Positions 1 to 23,747 of a stretch of 64,000 bases of DNA are shown piece by piece. The notes beneath the pieces were generated by a model that saw nothing but the letters and a program-made list of their open reading frames with translations, did no database searches and was not told where the DNA came from. This stretch comes from Pipra filicauda (taxonomy: Eukaryota > Chordata > Aves > Passeriformes > Pipridae). Made by a program: the position numbers and the translations under genes. The first letter of the stretch is position 1. Every line of letters begins with the position of its first letter. The DNA lies in the NCBI RefSeq assembly GCF_003945595.2, contig NW_024104420.1:235362-299361 (forward strand), in the 5' to 3' direction.

Positions 1-344
1 GTGTGGGTGGTGGCTGAGCACAGGTAAAATTCAGGTCCGTGTCCTCTGGAAGACACCCAGCTTGGCACATCCTGGGGCTGCAAGGGACCTGCAGATCCCA
101 TCATGCAGCAGAGTCAGATATTCCTAACCACTGCTGATCAGTTTTCCCTGATTTCTTGTTGAAGTCTTTAGGGAAGGAGGTCCCCAGGAAGTTTTACTCC
201 TAATATTTATTGTCTCCCTGCTGTAGCCTACCTGGAAACACAAACACATACAGCTGGTGAGCTTGGGTTGTGTGGATTTGAAAACCATTATCACCTGAAC
301 CTGAAGAACTCTGAAGGAATAAATGTGCTTTTGAGCTTTACATC

Positions 345-450
345 CTGAGCAGGACCCAGGGAATAGCTGGAGCTGTGCCAGGGCAGGGTTAGGTTGGATC
401 TTAGGAAAAGGTTCTTCCTCCAGAGGGTGGTTGGGCACTGACCAGGCTTC
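345..450 (+). mobile_element. CR1 LINE fragment
   Basis: It contains AGCTGTGCCAGGGCAGGGTT and the AGAGGGTGGTTGGGCACTG block of the CR1 3' region in sense orientation; the 3' end is lost. Confidence 0.8.
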
Positions 451-639
451 AATTTGTAAAAACTGCTCTAAATTCCCTTCTTTTTCTCAAAAATCCTCCC
501 AGCCCTCTCTGGCTTGATTTTAATAGTTGCAAAGTTACTAAAATTCTTCTTATTTTATAATCCAAGCCATCAATGCATGTTTTTTTATATGCTACACAGA
601 CCCCCTTGAAGTCTTTTTGGCTTGATGGGGACCACTAAA

Positions 640-1010
640 AGCAAAACCCCTTTATAATATGGAGATGAGTAAAGGCACACATAAAACCACACACATAAAG
701 TTTCAGCCACATTTTATGGGGGCCATACAAGACCTTTTTTTAAATGGACACTACGACACTTTTCAGTTGTATTTGGATTTTAAGAGAAATCTGGCCACAG
801 ATTTTGAAGTGCAATCAAATCTATTGCAGCCTCTAGCCTGGTTTGTAAACAAAGCCATTAGTGGATTAATTAGATGGCAATGAAAAAAAGCAGTGCAATT
901 GTCTTCCTATGGCCTGACAGATGCAGAATTAGATATTTATTAGTGGAAGTTTCCAATTGTATGTCCCAGCTGTTACAAAGCTTTCTATTTAGAAAGGTCT
1001 GTTTTTGATT
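640..1010. promoter_or_regulatory. Candidate conserved non-coding element in PRKG1 intron
   Basis: Repeat-free AT-rich block with several TAAT cores, including TGGATTAATTAGATGG near 862, and an accidental 74-codon open frame. Judged by composition only. Confidence 0.3.
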
Positions 1011-1048
1011 TGGAATCTCCTAATTTTTATTTTTAATTGTCAGGATTG

Positions 1049-1295
1049 ACCTCCAGCTGTGCCAGGGGAGGCTCAGGTTGGACAGGAGGAGGAATTTGTT
1101 GCTGGAAAGGGTGGTGAGGCCTTGTCAGGGGCTGCCCAGGGAGGTTTGGAGTGCCCATCCCTGGAGGTGTCCCAGGAAGGCCTGGCCGTGGCACTCAGTG
1201 CTCTGGGCTGGGGGACAAGGTGGGCATCGGGCACAGGGGGGACTCGGTGACCTTGGAGGGCTTTTCCAGCCTGAATGATTCTGGGATTCTGTGAA
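1049..1295 (+). mobile_element. CR1 LINE 3' end, young subfamily
   Basis: A 3' UTR fragment ending GATTCTGGGATTCTGTGA. It is almost identical to the inverted copy at 2925-3150 and to part of 35800-35991. Confidence 0.9.
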
Positions 1296-2513
1296 TTCTT
1301 TGGCCTCCATCCTTTTGTGAGAATGGGCCTTTTGGGTGCCATCAAGGGGAAGAAGTGGATTTAAGAGAGGGATTCAAGTAAATCCCACATTCGTGTGACA
1401 ACGAAACTGCTCCTCCTGAGCTCCCAAAATGCTGGTTAGGATGATTTGTCCCTTTTTCCCCCATCCCTTCTCAATTTCTTGCAGCAGATTCCCTTCCTCA
1501 GGGTATGCAGGATGCTTCATTTCAGCCACCCAGTCAGGTGGGGCTGCACCACTGCAGAGCTATTTTTTTGTAGCTGTCCCTGGATTTTGAACTCCTGTTG
1601 ACATTCAGTGCATCCTTTGTCAATGGAAATGTTCTCAGTGCCCATCTGTTGCTGGGAAGGGTCTTGTCAAAGTTTGGGAAGCTGAGATGTGTTCACAGCC
1701 CGTGAAATAGGGGCAGAGGCCGGATCAGGATATGAGCTGTCGAGCCAGAGGCTGCAGCCCCTGTTGGAGGAAGGAATAAGCCATAAAAAGAGGTGCTATT
1801 TTGCAAAGAAAGCCAAAGTGGGGAGCAGAGCAGGATCATTATGGGGTTTGATGGAGTTTGGGTCCATTTGATATTTTCAAGACACCACAGCAGCAGGTTT
1901 TTCCATTGAGTCTCACATATTTTAGCCATATAACCCTTCTTCCACTGTTTGCTTTTTATGGGAATGATTTTATGCATGAAATCGTTGACATTCCTCACTG
2001 CTTTTTAGCCTTTTGCCTCTAGACGTTTTTGAAAGATAATGTTTACCTCTGGGCTTTACAGGAAGACACACATTTGAATATATTTTCCAAGTGCCCTTTG
2101 CTCATAAAAAACTTTGCTGTGTGTCTTGTCAAGCACCGAGAACAAATTTTCAGCAGAGGGATCAAAATGTAGACTTGAAGGGGTTTAGCACAGTTGATTA
2201 TTTGATCAGAAATTGTTAAACAGCTGAGATTTTCCAAGGATGGTGCTTTTTTTAGTGTGTGTTTCTAGAGTGTAGTTTTGCAATTTGTTTTCCTGTAGAG
2301 TCTCAGAGCACTCCCGTTGTGATACAACATTTAGTGCTTTCCCAACCAGTGGAATCCAGACTTTTCCAAAGAAACTAAGGTCGCTGTCGTGGACACTTTC
2401 CACCCTGATGCCCACTTGGAGTTCGTTCTGGATTCATCCTTCAAAACCTCAGCCTAGAGCTCGTCTTAAAGGCTTCAAATGAAGCCTCCATGATTTTTCT
2501 TTCCATCTTATTA

Positions 2514-2671
2514 TAGAATTACAGGATGGTTTGGGTTGGAAGGGACCTTAAAGCTCATCCAGTGCCACCCCCTGCCATGGCCAGGGACACCTCCCACTAG
2601 CCCAGGGTGCTCCAAGCCCCGTCCAACCTGGCCTTGGACACTTCCAGGGATGGGGCAGCCACAACCTTTCC
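2514..2671 (-). mobile_element. CR1 LINE 3' end
   Basis: It reads TGGTTTGGGTTGGAAGGGAC on the + strand, the reverse complement of the CR1 3' terminus, followed by the block ending CTTGGACACTTCCAGGGATG. Confidence 0.9.
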
Positions 2672-2924
2672 AAGCAACATCTTAGGTGGGGTTTTTTAAG
2701 TCTTGACTGATTTTCCAGCCTAACCCAGACCCATCTCCCTGCCTGTTCCACACACAGGTCACCCAAAATTAATGAGATGCTGAACATGAGGTAGGAAGGG
2801 AGAAGCACCATGTGCAGCTTGGCTGTAATTTGGATATGCAAATTATAATTTCTCTGTAAGGTTTAGATCAGGAGGGGGGCTGAATCTGGCCTGGATGTGG
2901 AAAGTTCCTTCAAAACCCTAATCT

Positions 2925-3320
2925 CAGGAGTTGTTAAGGTTGGAAAAGCCCTCCAAGGTCACCGAGTGCCCCCTGTGCCCGATGCCCACCTTGTCCCCCA
3001 GCCCAGAGCACTGAGTGCCACGGCCAGGCCTTCCTGGGACACCTCCAGGGATGGGCACTCCAAACCTCCCTGGGCAGCCCCTGCCAAAGCCTCACCACCC
3101 TTTCCAGCAACAAATTCCTCCTCCTGGCCAACCTGAGCCTCCCCTGGCACAGCTGGAGGCCGTTCCCTCTCCTCCTGTCCCTTGTTCCCTGGCAGCAGAG
3201 CCCGACCCCCCCCGGCTCCCCCCTCCTGTCAGGGACTTGCAGAGCCAGAAGGTCCCCCCTGAGCCTCCTTTTCTCCAGGCTGAGCCCCCTCAGCTCCCTC
3301 ATCTGAGTGACTCTCTGGAC
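2925..3320 (-). mobile_element. CR1 LINE 3' end, young subfamily, about 400 bp
   Basis: Antisense copy of the 1049-1295 subfamily that extends further 5', to the CTCCAGGCTGAGCCCCCTCA block. Confidence 0.9.
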
Positions 3321-4096
3321 CCTACAGGAAAGGTCTGCCCTGCTGAGCACCGCTGTAGGCTTGGAGGAGGCACCAATATGAGCAAGACATTCCCTAAAAA
3401 TTGAGAAACACTGGCAAGAAAGCAAGTTCTAAGGCAAAGAATCTTATTATGGGGGTTTCTCTTTCATCCAGGAAGAAGGTAAATATGTTTAGTGGGAAAA
3501 GCTTGCTGTCCTCTCTGGCTGGGGGCGGGAGAAGGCGCCGCTTTGTTCGTGCAGCAGTTCAGCTGCCGGGATTAGCAGAGCTCAGCTTGCAAACGCTGCG
3601 CTCAGCAACAGCTGCTGCTATTTTTGGTGGTTTGAATGGATCTGGCTGGGAAAAAAGCAAGGACCTTGGGCATACCCAGCAAGCTGAAGCATTTGCAGTT
3701 CAGCTCCCGAGTGCTGCTGTAGAGTTGGTTATTATTTAATGTGATGTGAGGATATCCAGGTTTCTGTCTGAATAATGCACATGTGGTGAAATGCACAGCA
3801 AGCAAAAACCCCTGGGAGAAACAGCTTTGTCATTATAGAGGCAGTGCCCACACAGGGGGTTCAACAAGAGACATGGGCAGCAAGAAATCAGTTGGTGAGT
3901 CATGGACACAAGAGTTCCAAAAGAGTTGGTGTCCAGTTCCTACAAGTGTGTTTAGGGAAAAGCTTTACGTCTCCAGAGTGAATGGAATAGTTTGTACTTA
4001 CACAGCCTGTGTTCCCACAGAGCTGGGAGCCCTTGGAGAGCAGGAGAAAAGGCTCCTGAGCAAGGTTGTGGTGAGCAGGGTGTCCAGACTCGAACA

Positions 4097-4385
4097 GAAT
4101 CCCAAAATGGTTTGGATTGGAAGGGACCTCAAAGACCATCCAGTCCCACCCCCTGCCATGGGCAGGGACACCTCCCACTAGCCCAGGTTGCTCCAAGCCC
4201 CGTCCAACCTGGCCTTGGACACTTCCAGGGATCCAGGGGCAGCCACAGCTTCTCTGGGCAACCTGTGCCAGGGCCTCCCCACCCTCACAGCCAGGAATTC
4301 CTTCCCACTATCCCACCTAACCCTGCCCCCTGACAGCGGGAACCCACTCCCCCTTATCCTGCCGCTCCATGCTCTCGTAAATAGT
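4097..4385 (-). mobile_element. CR1 LINE 3' end
   Basis: Antisense copy with the full block from TTTGGATTGGAAGGGACC to the CTAACCCTGCCCCCTGACAG segment. Confidence 0.9.
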
Positions 4386-4913
4386 CTGGAAGGTTCAGGC
4401 ACCTCTTCGTGGAAAAGAAATCCTTCTGAGGGGGATTTTTCTGCACTCTGGGAAATATTTATTAACACTTCCAGTTCCTCAGGGTCAGTTGGAATTGTCT
4501 CAGTTCCTCTGTCACCAGAGCTGACCATATGTAATACACATCTATGATTTATAGTAAACAGGGGCAGGGAAAGAGGAAGGGGAAGGAACATACAGAGCTT
4601 TTTTTCTTTTTTTTTCCATTGAGGCCTGGATTTTGTCTCATCAATGGCCATTTTTCCAGAAAGTCTGAAAAAGCACCAAGGTGTAAAACCATATTTATTT
4701 GTACCTGAGTTATAACTGTTAAAAACGAACAAAAATCAGGCCTTGAGTGATTTTGGCTTCTGTGTGTTTTGGAAGGTGGGGAATTTTATAGCCATAAAGC
4801 AAAGCAATGATTTTTGGAGAGGTTCCAGCCTGGGAGAATCCACCTCTGATCCTGTGAAACAAGGACATGGAAAAGCAGAGAGGTTGGATCTCTCCTTTTT
4901 CACTTGTCTTTGT

Positions 4914-5000
4914 CATAGAATCATGGAATGGTTTTGGTTGGATGGGACTTTTGAGAACATCTCATTCCAACTCCCTGCCATGGACAGGGACACCTTCTAC
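4914..5000 (-). mobile_element. Short CR1 3' terminus
   Basis: It begins ATAGAATCATGGAATGG and ends at GGGACACCTTCTACTAC, where an AT-rich simple repeat starts. Confidence 0.85.
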
Positions 5001-5002
5001 TA

Positions 5003-5170
5003 CATATATATATGTCTATATATATATATAAAATATTTTTATTTTATATAGAAAATATATAACATATAAACATATACGTAAATAACATAATATATAACAT
5101 AATATGTAACAATATATAACATAATATATAACATATAAACGTATATATAAAATATATGTTTTGTATTAAT
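5003..5170. repeat. AT-rich simple repeat
   Basis: TA dinucleotides followed by ATAACATAATATATAACAT-type units directly after a CR1 terminus. Confidence 0.85.
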
Positions 5171-6409
5171 TTTATATCTTTGGGCAAAAGAGAAACAATT
5201 CTATTTTCCTTCTACAATTGTCTTGTTTAGTTGCAAGTAACATTCCTGCTGTTGTTTTTCCACTGGGATGCAGTTCATTGCCTGCATTAGAATCCTGCAG
5301 AATGACCCAATCTAAATAATTTGACCCCTTCTCTGGTTTTGGACATCACCTATTTAAGATGGTGTTTTGACTTTAACTACACTCCCTATTTATTGGATTT
5401 TCTTGTGTTTGGGAGCGAAAATATATTCCTATTTCACATCAGAAAGGGTTTGTATACTCCTCTAGGGGGGTCATTTTTAACAGAGAGGGCAAGAGCTCAA
5501 GTAGATTCAACTACAGATTTACCAGGGGTCACTATTTTGGGGAATATTGTGCTGGAAATGATGGGATGGTGGATGAGGAAGCTCCAGGAGAGATAGTTTT
5601 GGAGAAGTTTGGTGAAAGGACAAGGACTGGGGAAGGTCAGTGTGAGGAGAGGAGTAAGAAAAGGGGGAGGGAAGGGACCAGAAATTCTTCTAACTTGCAA
5701 AAACCAAAGCTGGGGAGAGCTGGTGTTTCCCTGTGTCCATCCCTTTGGGGACTGAGCTGCTGCTGCAGCAGAGCCGTGGCAATCCAAGGCTCCAGCAGGT
5801 CTCCAATGGATCAATAGTCCCGGGGCCTTTCAGCCCTGAGATGCTGCTTCCCATGAGTGAGAGCTGAGCTGGGCAGCGAGGGTGGCTCCTCTCCTTTCCC
5901 CATGGAAAACAGCACACTTGGCCATCTCCTGCAGGGTTCTGGGGGCTTGTGGTGGGTTTCTTTGGGAGGCTGAGCTTGCTGCCCAACTGAGCCGAGCCCC
6001 AAAGTCCTTGTGGATTCTGTGGGCTGGTTTTCTCCTCATAGTCAAAGGACAGGCTGTTCTTACCAGCCCGTTCTCATCTGCTCAAGGTCAGTCCTGTTTG
6101 GTTGGGCTTTTTTAAAATAAAAAGTCCAGATTACTCCTAGATAATTCTGAACTGAGATTGAGGCTAGACATGGAGGGGGTTTTTTGTATCAACTAACACA
6201 AGCTTAATATTAAAAGCTATTCTTTGTAAGAATGACAGAAATGGTCTGGAGTTCCCCAGATTTGCATCATAAAAATAGTCCTCACAGTCACCTCATTTGG
6301 CAGAAACACCAAAGCAGGGAGAGGACTCAGGAGTGCTGGAGAAGTAGAAGACTACAGGGCTCATTTTCCAGGTGGACAATCCTAAATTTGAGTCTTAAAT
6401 TCCGTACCT

Positions 6410-6620
6410 GGCCAGCTTGTTTTGGTGCCTTTAGAAGTTTAATGCAAATTAAGCCCCCCCACAGTCTCGAATTCCAGCAAACCCTCTGCCTTCTGAAGGA
6501 GTGGGAATGGAAAATGGATCTAAATTCTCCAGTGGCATTAGGTCAGAGTCTTGCATTAGCTAATTGCAGCTGCCTGGCTGTTCTATATTTAAACATTTGT
6601 GGCAGTGGTAACATCATCAA
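6410..6620. promoter_or_regulatory. Candidate conserved non-coding element in PRKG1 intron
   Basis: Repeat-free, with ATGCAAATTAAG (octamer-like) and CATTAGCTAATTGCAGCTG (TAAT core plus E-box). No alignment available. Confidence 0.28.
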
Positions 6621-8049
6621 ACACCAAACAAAACCACTGCCTGCTACTTCCTCATGGAAATTTCCTTCCCTGGACTTACTTTAAAGCTGTGTGTGAAAGC
6701 TGGTTATTTCCCCAAACTCTCTATCCCTGAAAAAAAATAGTAATGAAATGAAAGAAATAGCCCTTTTCACAAAAATTAGGTAGTCAGAATCCATAGAATT
6801 AAATAACAGAAGGGGTTTATTCATAGCACCCTTTATTCTCTAATTTTGGAATTTATTCATCTGAGCCTCCACCAGGTTTTGGTGTTTATTTTTTACACTG
6901 ATTAACATTAGGAAAAATAGGAATTTGTGTTTCAAAAAGTTCAGAGTGGGTTTTTATGTGTCGTGTCCAAATCAACCAAGAAATGTTCATTTTTGCTGCT
7001 GGAGCTGCTTTCTTGGTTCCACTGTTGGTTGTTATTTGTCTGTGGCCAAGCTGATGTTAAAAAATACGGGCTGGAAGAGAACAAATCTGCCCTGGAGTAT
7101 CTAAGAGGGATTTGCATGGATTTTGGGGTGGAATAATTTGGGTGGCAGCTGATAGTGCTTGTCCATCAGCACATGGAAGGTCTGATGGGAAGCCAAGAAA
7201 TCCGGATTGCCATCGAGAGCAAGAGGGGTGAGTTCTCCAGAAGTAAATGCTTAGTCCTGCTAAACCTTCTTTTTTTTTTTGCAAGTTTTGGTAAATTCTT
7301 CTCAGCCCAGAGTTTACCTTAATTTTCATCCCCCATGTGTCACCTCCCTGGTTTGTTTTAGATGGGAAAATATCAAACCATTTCGTTCCAACAGTTCAAA
7401 TAAAGTCCATGTGTCATTTGTTCAAAATGAAATATAAAAAAAATATATAAAACCCAAACCCTAACCCCAAATCAAAAATCCTTTTATCACTTTCAGTTGG
7501 CCATAAATGCAGAATTTTTCTGCTTTGAGCCATGGTTGCCCCAGCTCAATAAATACCAGGGCAGCAGAGATGAGGGAAAATGTTTTGGTTTACTTTGTGT
7601 GGATTGTTTAGGTCTTTGTGCCTCATCTCCCTGAAGATGAAATGGCAAACCTGGGCTTCCAGGCAAAGATGATGATTAGGAGTGTGAAAAGGGAAGTTTC
7701 ACGTGGGCTTGGAAATGCTTGTGGCTGTGGGAAAACCAGGAGCCAAAAATCTGGCTTCAGTATGTACGTATATATGTGTTTGTGTGCATAAATATGGATA
7801 AAAAAGAATTTATTGATGAAAACTTTGGCCATAGATGGATGGATTCTTGTTTATTAGGGTGGTGGAATTGTCTTTGCCACCTGAGAACCAACCTTTTGGG
7901 GTTGGTTTCCTTAAGCTCTGGGTGTCCCTGTGGACATCAGGGTCCCAGGTGGATCTCTGCCAAAGAGGGAATGCTGAGGGAATTGTGTTTTCCCTGCCCC
8001 GTGATGTGGACAAAGGAGATGAATCAGACACTGTTCAGGGTTATGGTGG

Positions 8050-8196
8050 GAGGGCTGGGAAAAGGGTGGTGGCAGGTTTGGACAACGCCCTCAGGCACAG
8101 GGTGGGATTGTTGGGGTGTCCTGGGCAGGACCAGGAGTTGGATTGGATGATCCCTGGGGGTCCTTCCAACCGAGGACATCCCGTGATCCTGTGAAG
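8050..8196 (+). mobile_element. CR1 LINE 3' end, sense
   Basis: It ends GTCCTTCCAACCGAGGACAT then CCCGTGATCCTGTGA, the typical CR1 terminus. It carries the TTGGATTGGATGATCCCTGG block. Confidence 0.85.
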
Positions 8197-9056
8197 GTGC
8201 CACGTCTCTTATAACCCACATTTCTCTTACCAAAACTACGTAAAAACAGATATTATACTAAATAAACTGGGATTGCATGACTGTTGTCTCCTAACCTAAA
8301 AGGCAGGTTGGGTTTCTGGTGGGAATCAGTGACAGACAAGCTGCTTCCCTGCTGGCAGAAGCCAAATTCTGACAAGGAAACCAAAATAGAAGTTGCCAGA
8401 TGGCACCTCTTACTATAAGGGGGGAAAAGCATTTAACTGGCAACGTTACTGTGAGTGGCTGTCGGGGGAATTCAGCAAATTAGGAGGCCTGGTAGGTCAG
8501 TGATGAGGTTCCTTTCTCCTTTGGAGGGTTGGCCACCATCCAGCCAGCTCTGGGAGAGGTACCTGTCCCTGGGAGTGGCTCAGGGTGCAGGAGTTACCAG
8601 GGCTACACCAGCAAACAAGCAAACAGCCCCTGCCAACCTCGTCAGGGCAGTCAGGCTAAAAATAGGCTGTGGAGGCTTAAGGTTAAAAGTAAAGTCGTGC
8701 CCGGGCAGTGCTGTTGAAAAGCCAGGTCTGCTCATCCTCTGCCAACATCCAAGGACTGCTGTTCCCTGCCAGAGCCAGTTCTGATTGGCTGTGGAAAAAG
8801 GCTCTGGATGTTAACTAGCAACAATCTCCTGACCAACAGTTGGCTTCCCCCTAAAAATGTGGCGTTTTAGGAATGGCTTTTCAGTTTAGCAGTAGGCTGG
8901 GTCTTTAGAAAGACCGGGTTCATCCCAAGGCGGAGCTGATGGCTGAGAGGTGAGGCAGGTTGGGTGGTGGGGTTGTTGGGAGGTAGGGTGGGTCCCCAGG
9001 CAGCTGCACTCCTGTGTGCCCTGTTTCTGAGCCTGCTGTTCCCTGCTGTGCCCAAG

Positions 9057-20390
<11,334 letters not shown>

Positions 20391-21834
20391 TGTCTTTCTC
20401 TTACCTGCTTCTGCCTTGCTGAGGACAGCTTTCCTGGGACGTGGCTGCCAGCGAAACCGAGAGAACGGAACTGGGGAGGATTCGTGCTCGGGGTCACCAT
20501 GATGCCTTGATTGATGCTGCTACAGGAACTCCAGTGGCATTAGGACTTACTGCTTAGATGACAATAGTGCTCTTCATGTTTTCTGTTCGAACACAACCTG
20601 GGGGTTGACATGGTGGTCCTGACACAGAGCCTTTCACCGGTAGAGAAACATGTTTTCTGTCACCGCCGAGGTCTTGCTACGCTCTTAATTATCAAGGTCA
20701 GGAGATACATTGTGTAAGACACACCCAATTGTAGCTGCGAGGTACTGGCTTTATCAGTAGGATCAGTAGTAATTTATTCAGTGCTGTAGCCAAATACAGT
20801 GCAGGATTTGGGCTATTCCCACCCTCCCAGCTCCGCAGGGCTCCCTCCCAGTGTCGGAGCGGAGGAGGCCACGGCGGGCCCGGCCAAAGAGTTCATGTCA
20901 AAGCAGTGGTGAAATGTGTCCTTTTCCTTTCTGAGCAGAACCACAACAAGACTGAATGTTACCTTTCCTCTTTGGTTTGGAGAGTTTTTTTTTTGTTGAG
21001 CCTGGTAGAACAAAAGCACAACTGCTCGAGATCCTGTGAAGGCAGATATGGGTCATTTCTCTCACGCTGCAACACCACCTTTGGGGTTTGTTTTTCCTTT
21101 CCCTTGGTACAAATACATCCCTGAATGAAAACAAAAATCAGGAAACTAATCTGTTTGACATATAAAACAGTGCTTGGATCACGGTCCTGTAACAAGGCGG
21201 CAGCAGCCCACTGGTCTTGTCGATTTAGGCATAAAATTAAGCTCGACTTTGACCTCTTCAGAACCCAAAGGGAAAACATAAGACCTGTAATGTCCTTTTT
21301 AGGTGCTATGTCCATCCCTCACCTGGTCACTCAACCACCTTTTGAGAGATATGTAGCAAGAGGCTTCGTTCTCCGTCGCTCTTGGATGATCCCACGTCTC
21401 CATGTCTCCATCTCCTCCGTGTTTAGTGCAGAGCTCATTAAAAGCCAAGTACTGGGCCAGTTTGCTGGCTCTGGTGTAATATTGCCTGTAAAAATGGAAT
21501 CCTGATGCCTCTCCGGGCTAAGGGAAGTCCATGGAATTAAATGGAAAAGCGATATTGGATGTATTTGTGCAAGGTCTCCGTGTCACCGGCGCGAGTTCCC
21601 CGATGATCACATTTAGGGCACTGTAATGGCCACAGTCATCGTGTGGAAAAACAACCTGGGGAAAACAGTATCAGGATATGCTTTTCCCTGACTTCCACTG
21701 CTTTTCCTTTGCTTGAATACAGTCTCCTCTGATTTATAGGCCATAATTCCGTCCTGGATGCCCGTTTGTTGACTTCAAGTATCCCGTTATCCAACAAAAC
21801 CCATCAGGTTTCGGTCTCTCTAGGACCTCAAAAA

Positions 21835-21912
21835 ATCATAGCATCATAGAATAATGGAATAGTTTTGGATTGGAAGGGAACCTAAAGACCCTGTCATTCC
21901 AAGCCCTGCCAT
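21835..21912 (-). mobile_element. Short CR1 3' terminus in the PRKG1 3' UTR
   Basis: It reads AATCATAGCATCATAGAATA then TTGGATTGGAAGGGAACC. It is antisense to PRKG1. Confidence 0.8.
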
Positions 21913-22792
21913 GGGTGAGCAGGTGCTGCCCCGTTTCATCTCAGCGCTGCCCGGAGCTGAGAGTGGGGAGAGCAGCTCTTGCTGAGAAGGACTTTTGCCC
22001 ACATACTCCGTGGAAAATGTCTGTTTTAACAGTAAAATATTATTTCCCTGATGCTAAATCCCAACTCTTTCCCATGTTTCTGATGAAAGCAACTTCACAG
22101 AGTGTATTGTTTGACAGCGTGGACCGTGTCCTGCTGTTTGCCAGCAGACATGAGCTGGCTCACCTTTGGAACCAGTCTGTGGCACAGGATTTCCTTCCCT
22201 GTTTTCCAGAGGGTGAGGCAGCAGAGCTGGCACAGTCACTTCAGGCTATTTCTGCTGTTCTTTAATCATTGGAACTTTGTCTGCCTTCCAAACTGCCGGG
22301 AAAAGGCAGTAGCTCCTGGCTTTTCCACCTTTATCTGAGGGATGGACGACCCTGAGAGCCAAGGCTGAGCACTAGGGCTAAAATATCCACCAGGCATCTG
22401 AGAGAACAGGCCTAGCAGCCAAATTCTTCACTCACACCCCCCTGGAGTTTCACTCAACAAGGAGAACTTTCTGTAGGAACGTAGAGAGGAGTTTGTCCCA
22501 AAACGATGACACTCGTGCTGTGGCAGGCAAGGGGTTGCTGGGTGGCAAAAGCACCACGAGGATTTGGGGGGCAACCTGAAAACACGACAGGAAGGAGGGT
22601 TTGAAATGGGCTCTTTTTCTTTTTCCCGTCCCTTTTTCCCTGTGCCAAGCACAGGAATCAATACCTGTACTGAATATGAGTTTATTTTGATATCAAACCC
22701 CTCACTCGACTCCCATCACCTCTCCCAAGCATTAACACCACACTATGTATATGATAAAAGCCTTCATTTATAATAATATATTTAAGTTGCTT

Positions 22793-22811
22793 TATATATA
22801 TATATATATAT
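22793..22811. repeat. (TA)n in the PRKG1 3' UTR
   Basis: About nine TA units. Confidence 0.9.
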
Positions 22812-23049
22812 TCACAACAAGGCATTGCCTCTGTGTTTCCACTTTGTGTCCTTATTTCTTTGTCTCCTTCCCTAATCTATGGGAGGAGGGTGTATTTAGG
22901 CTCCCATATTCCAGCTGAAATCAGCTCCCATATTTCAGAGCAGGGTGTTGATTGGTGTCATGACCACATGGCTGATCCGTAGCTTCTCCCAGCGCTGCAT
23001 TTCCCACAGCAAACTCTTCTTTACCAACAGGACCACGAGCGACTATTTC

Positions 23050-23057
23050 TGTAAATA
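23050..23057 (+). promoter_or_regulatory. Pumilio response element TGTAAATA in PRKG1 3' UTR
   Basis: The sequence exactly matches the known UGUANAUA PUM1/2 consensus on the transcribed strand, in AU-rich 3' UTR. Whether it is functional is unknown. Confidence 0.4.
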
Positions 23058-23203
23058 GGTATTTTCGTGTCGGTATTTTGTGGTACACATTGAACTTTTT
23101 GTTCTTTTTCCAGCCCCATGGCATTATTCCTTCATTTCCTTATTTGTAATGTAATGTTTTTAGCTCAAGGTAGACTTGAATTAATGTCATATTTGTCAGT
23201 ATT

Positions 23204-23209
23204 ATTAAA
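23204..23209 (+). terminator. PRKG1: Possible alternative PRKG1 poly(A) signal ATTAAA
   Basis: The second-commonest poly(A) hexamer, followed by TTTATGTCAACTGTCCTGTT, a U-rich downstream context. It could end a 3' UTR of about 2.8 kb. It rests on motif evidence only. Confidence 0.35.
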
Positions 23210-23724
23210 CTTTATGTCAACTGTCCTGTTAACTCATCCGTCCCATAGTTTGAGAACATGACTAGCTATCTGGCATTGTTGCAAGTGCCTTAAATCCATG
23301 GCATCTTATAAAAAAAAAAAAATGACAAATTTGGTGTTATGCTGCATGACAAAGACAAACACACCTCAAACTGTCGTCCTTTCTTAGCTTGCTGCGTTTT
23401 ACAGTTCTTTCTTGCGACCGGTTTCTAAGCCTTTATTATCTAAAACTGACGAATTACAGAAATGATGAAGTCGTTCTCTTATTTCTGTTCAATGTACCAG
23501 AGCTGTGTATCTGTTAATGAGATACAGAGTCATTTCTGTGAAATGTATAAATGTTTATGTGCGGGTCGAATTCCTCTCTGACGTCCTAGCAGTCCGTAGA
23601 CAGGTATTCCTGTTCCGCCGAGCCCTGCAGATCCCACCCATCGTGCCGTCCCGTCTTACACGCCCCCCCCCTCGAGGAATCTCCCACCTGGAAAAAAATC
23701 CACTCGCTGTAAACCCAGCCTGCC

Positions 23725-23747
23725 TTTTTTTTTTTTTTTTTTTTTTT
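23725..23747 (+). repeat. T23 run in the PRKG1 3' UTR
   Basis: Uninterrupted run of 23 T on the + strand, so a U tract in the mRNA. It is not flanked by a recognisable retroposon. Confidence 0.85.

Larger units (their letters stand above)
1..9056 (+). other. PRKG1: PRKG1 intron (3' part; 5' end before window)
   Basis: No PRKG1 exon is visible here: I looked for the glycine-rich loop and cGMP-domain exons and found none. The stretch holds seven CR1 fragments, an AT-rich simple repeat near 5003-5170, and two repeat-free AT-rich blocks (640-1010 and 6410-6620) that could be conserved elements. The rest is unremarkable intronic sequence. Confidence 0.8.

Noticed and set aside
659..883. Open frame of 74 codons, considered as a possible PRKG1 or unknown exon
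   Set aside because: It does not match any PRKG1 segment and lacks a proper acceptor/donor pair. It is better treated as a possible non-coding conserved block.
7445..7470. Telomere-like CCCTAACCCC string
   Set aside because: Only about two partial units in an A-rich stretch, so no interstitial telomere array.
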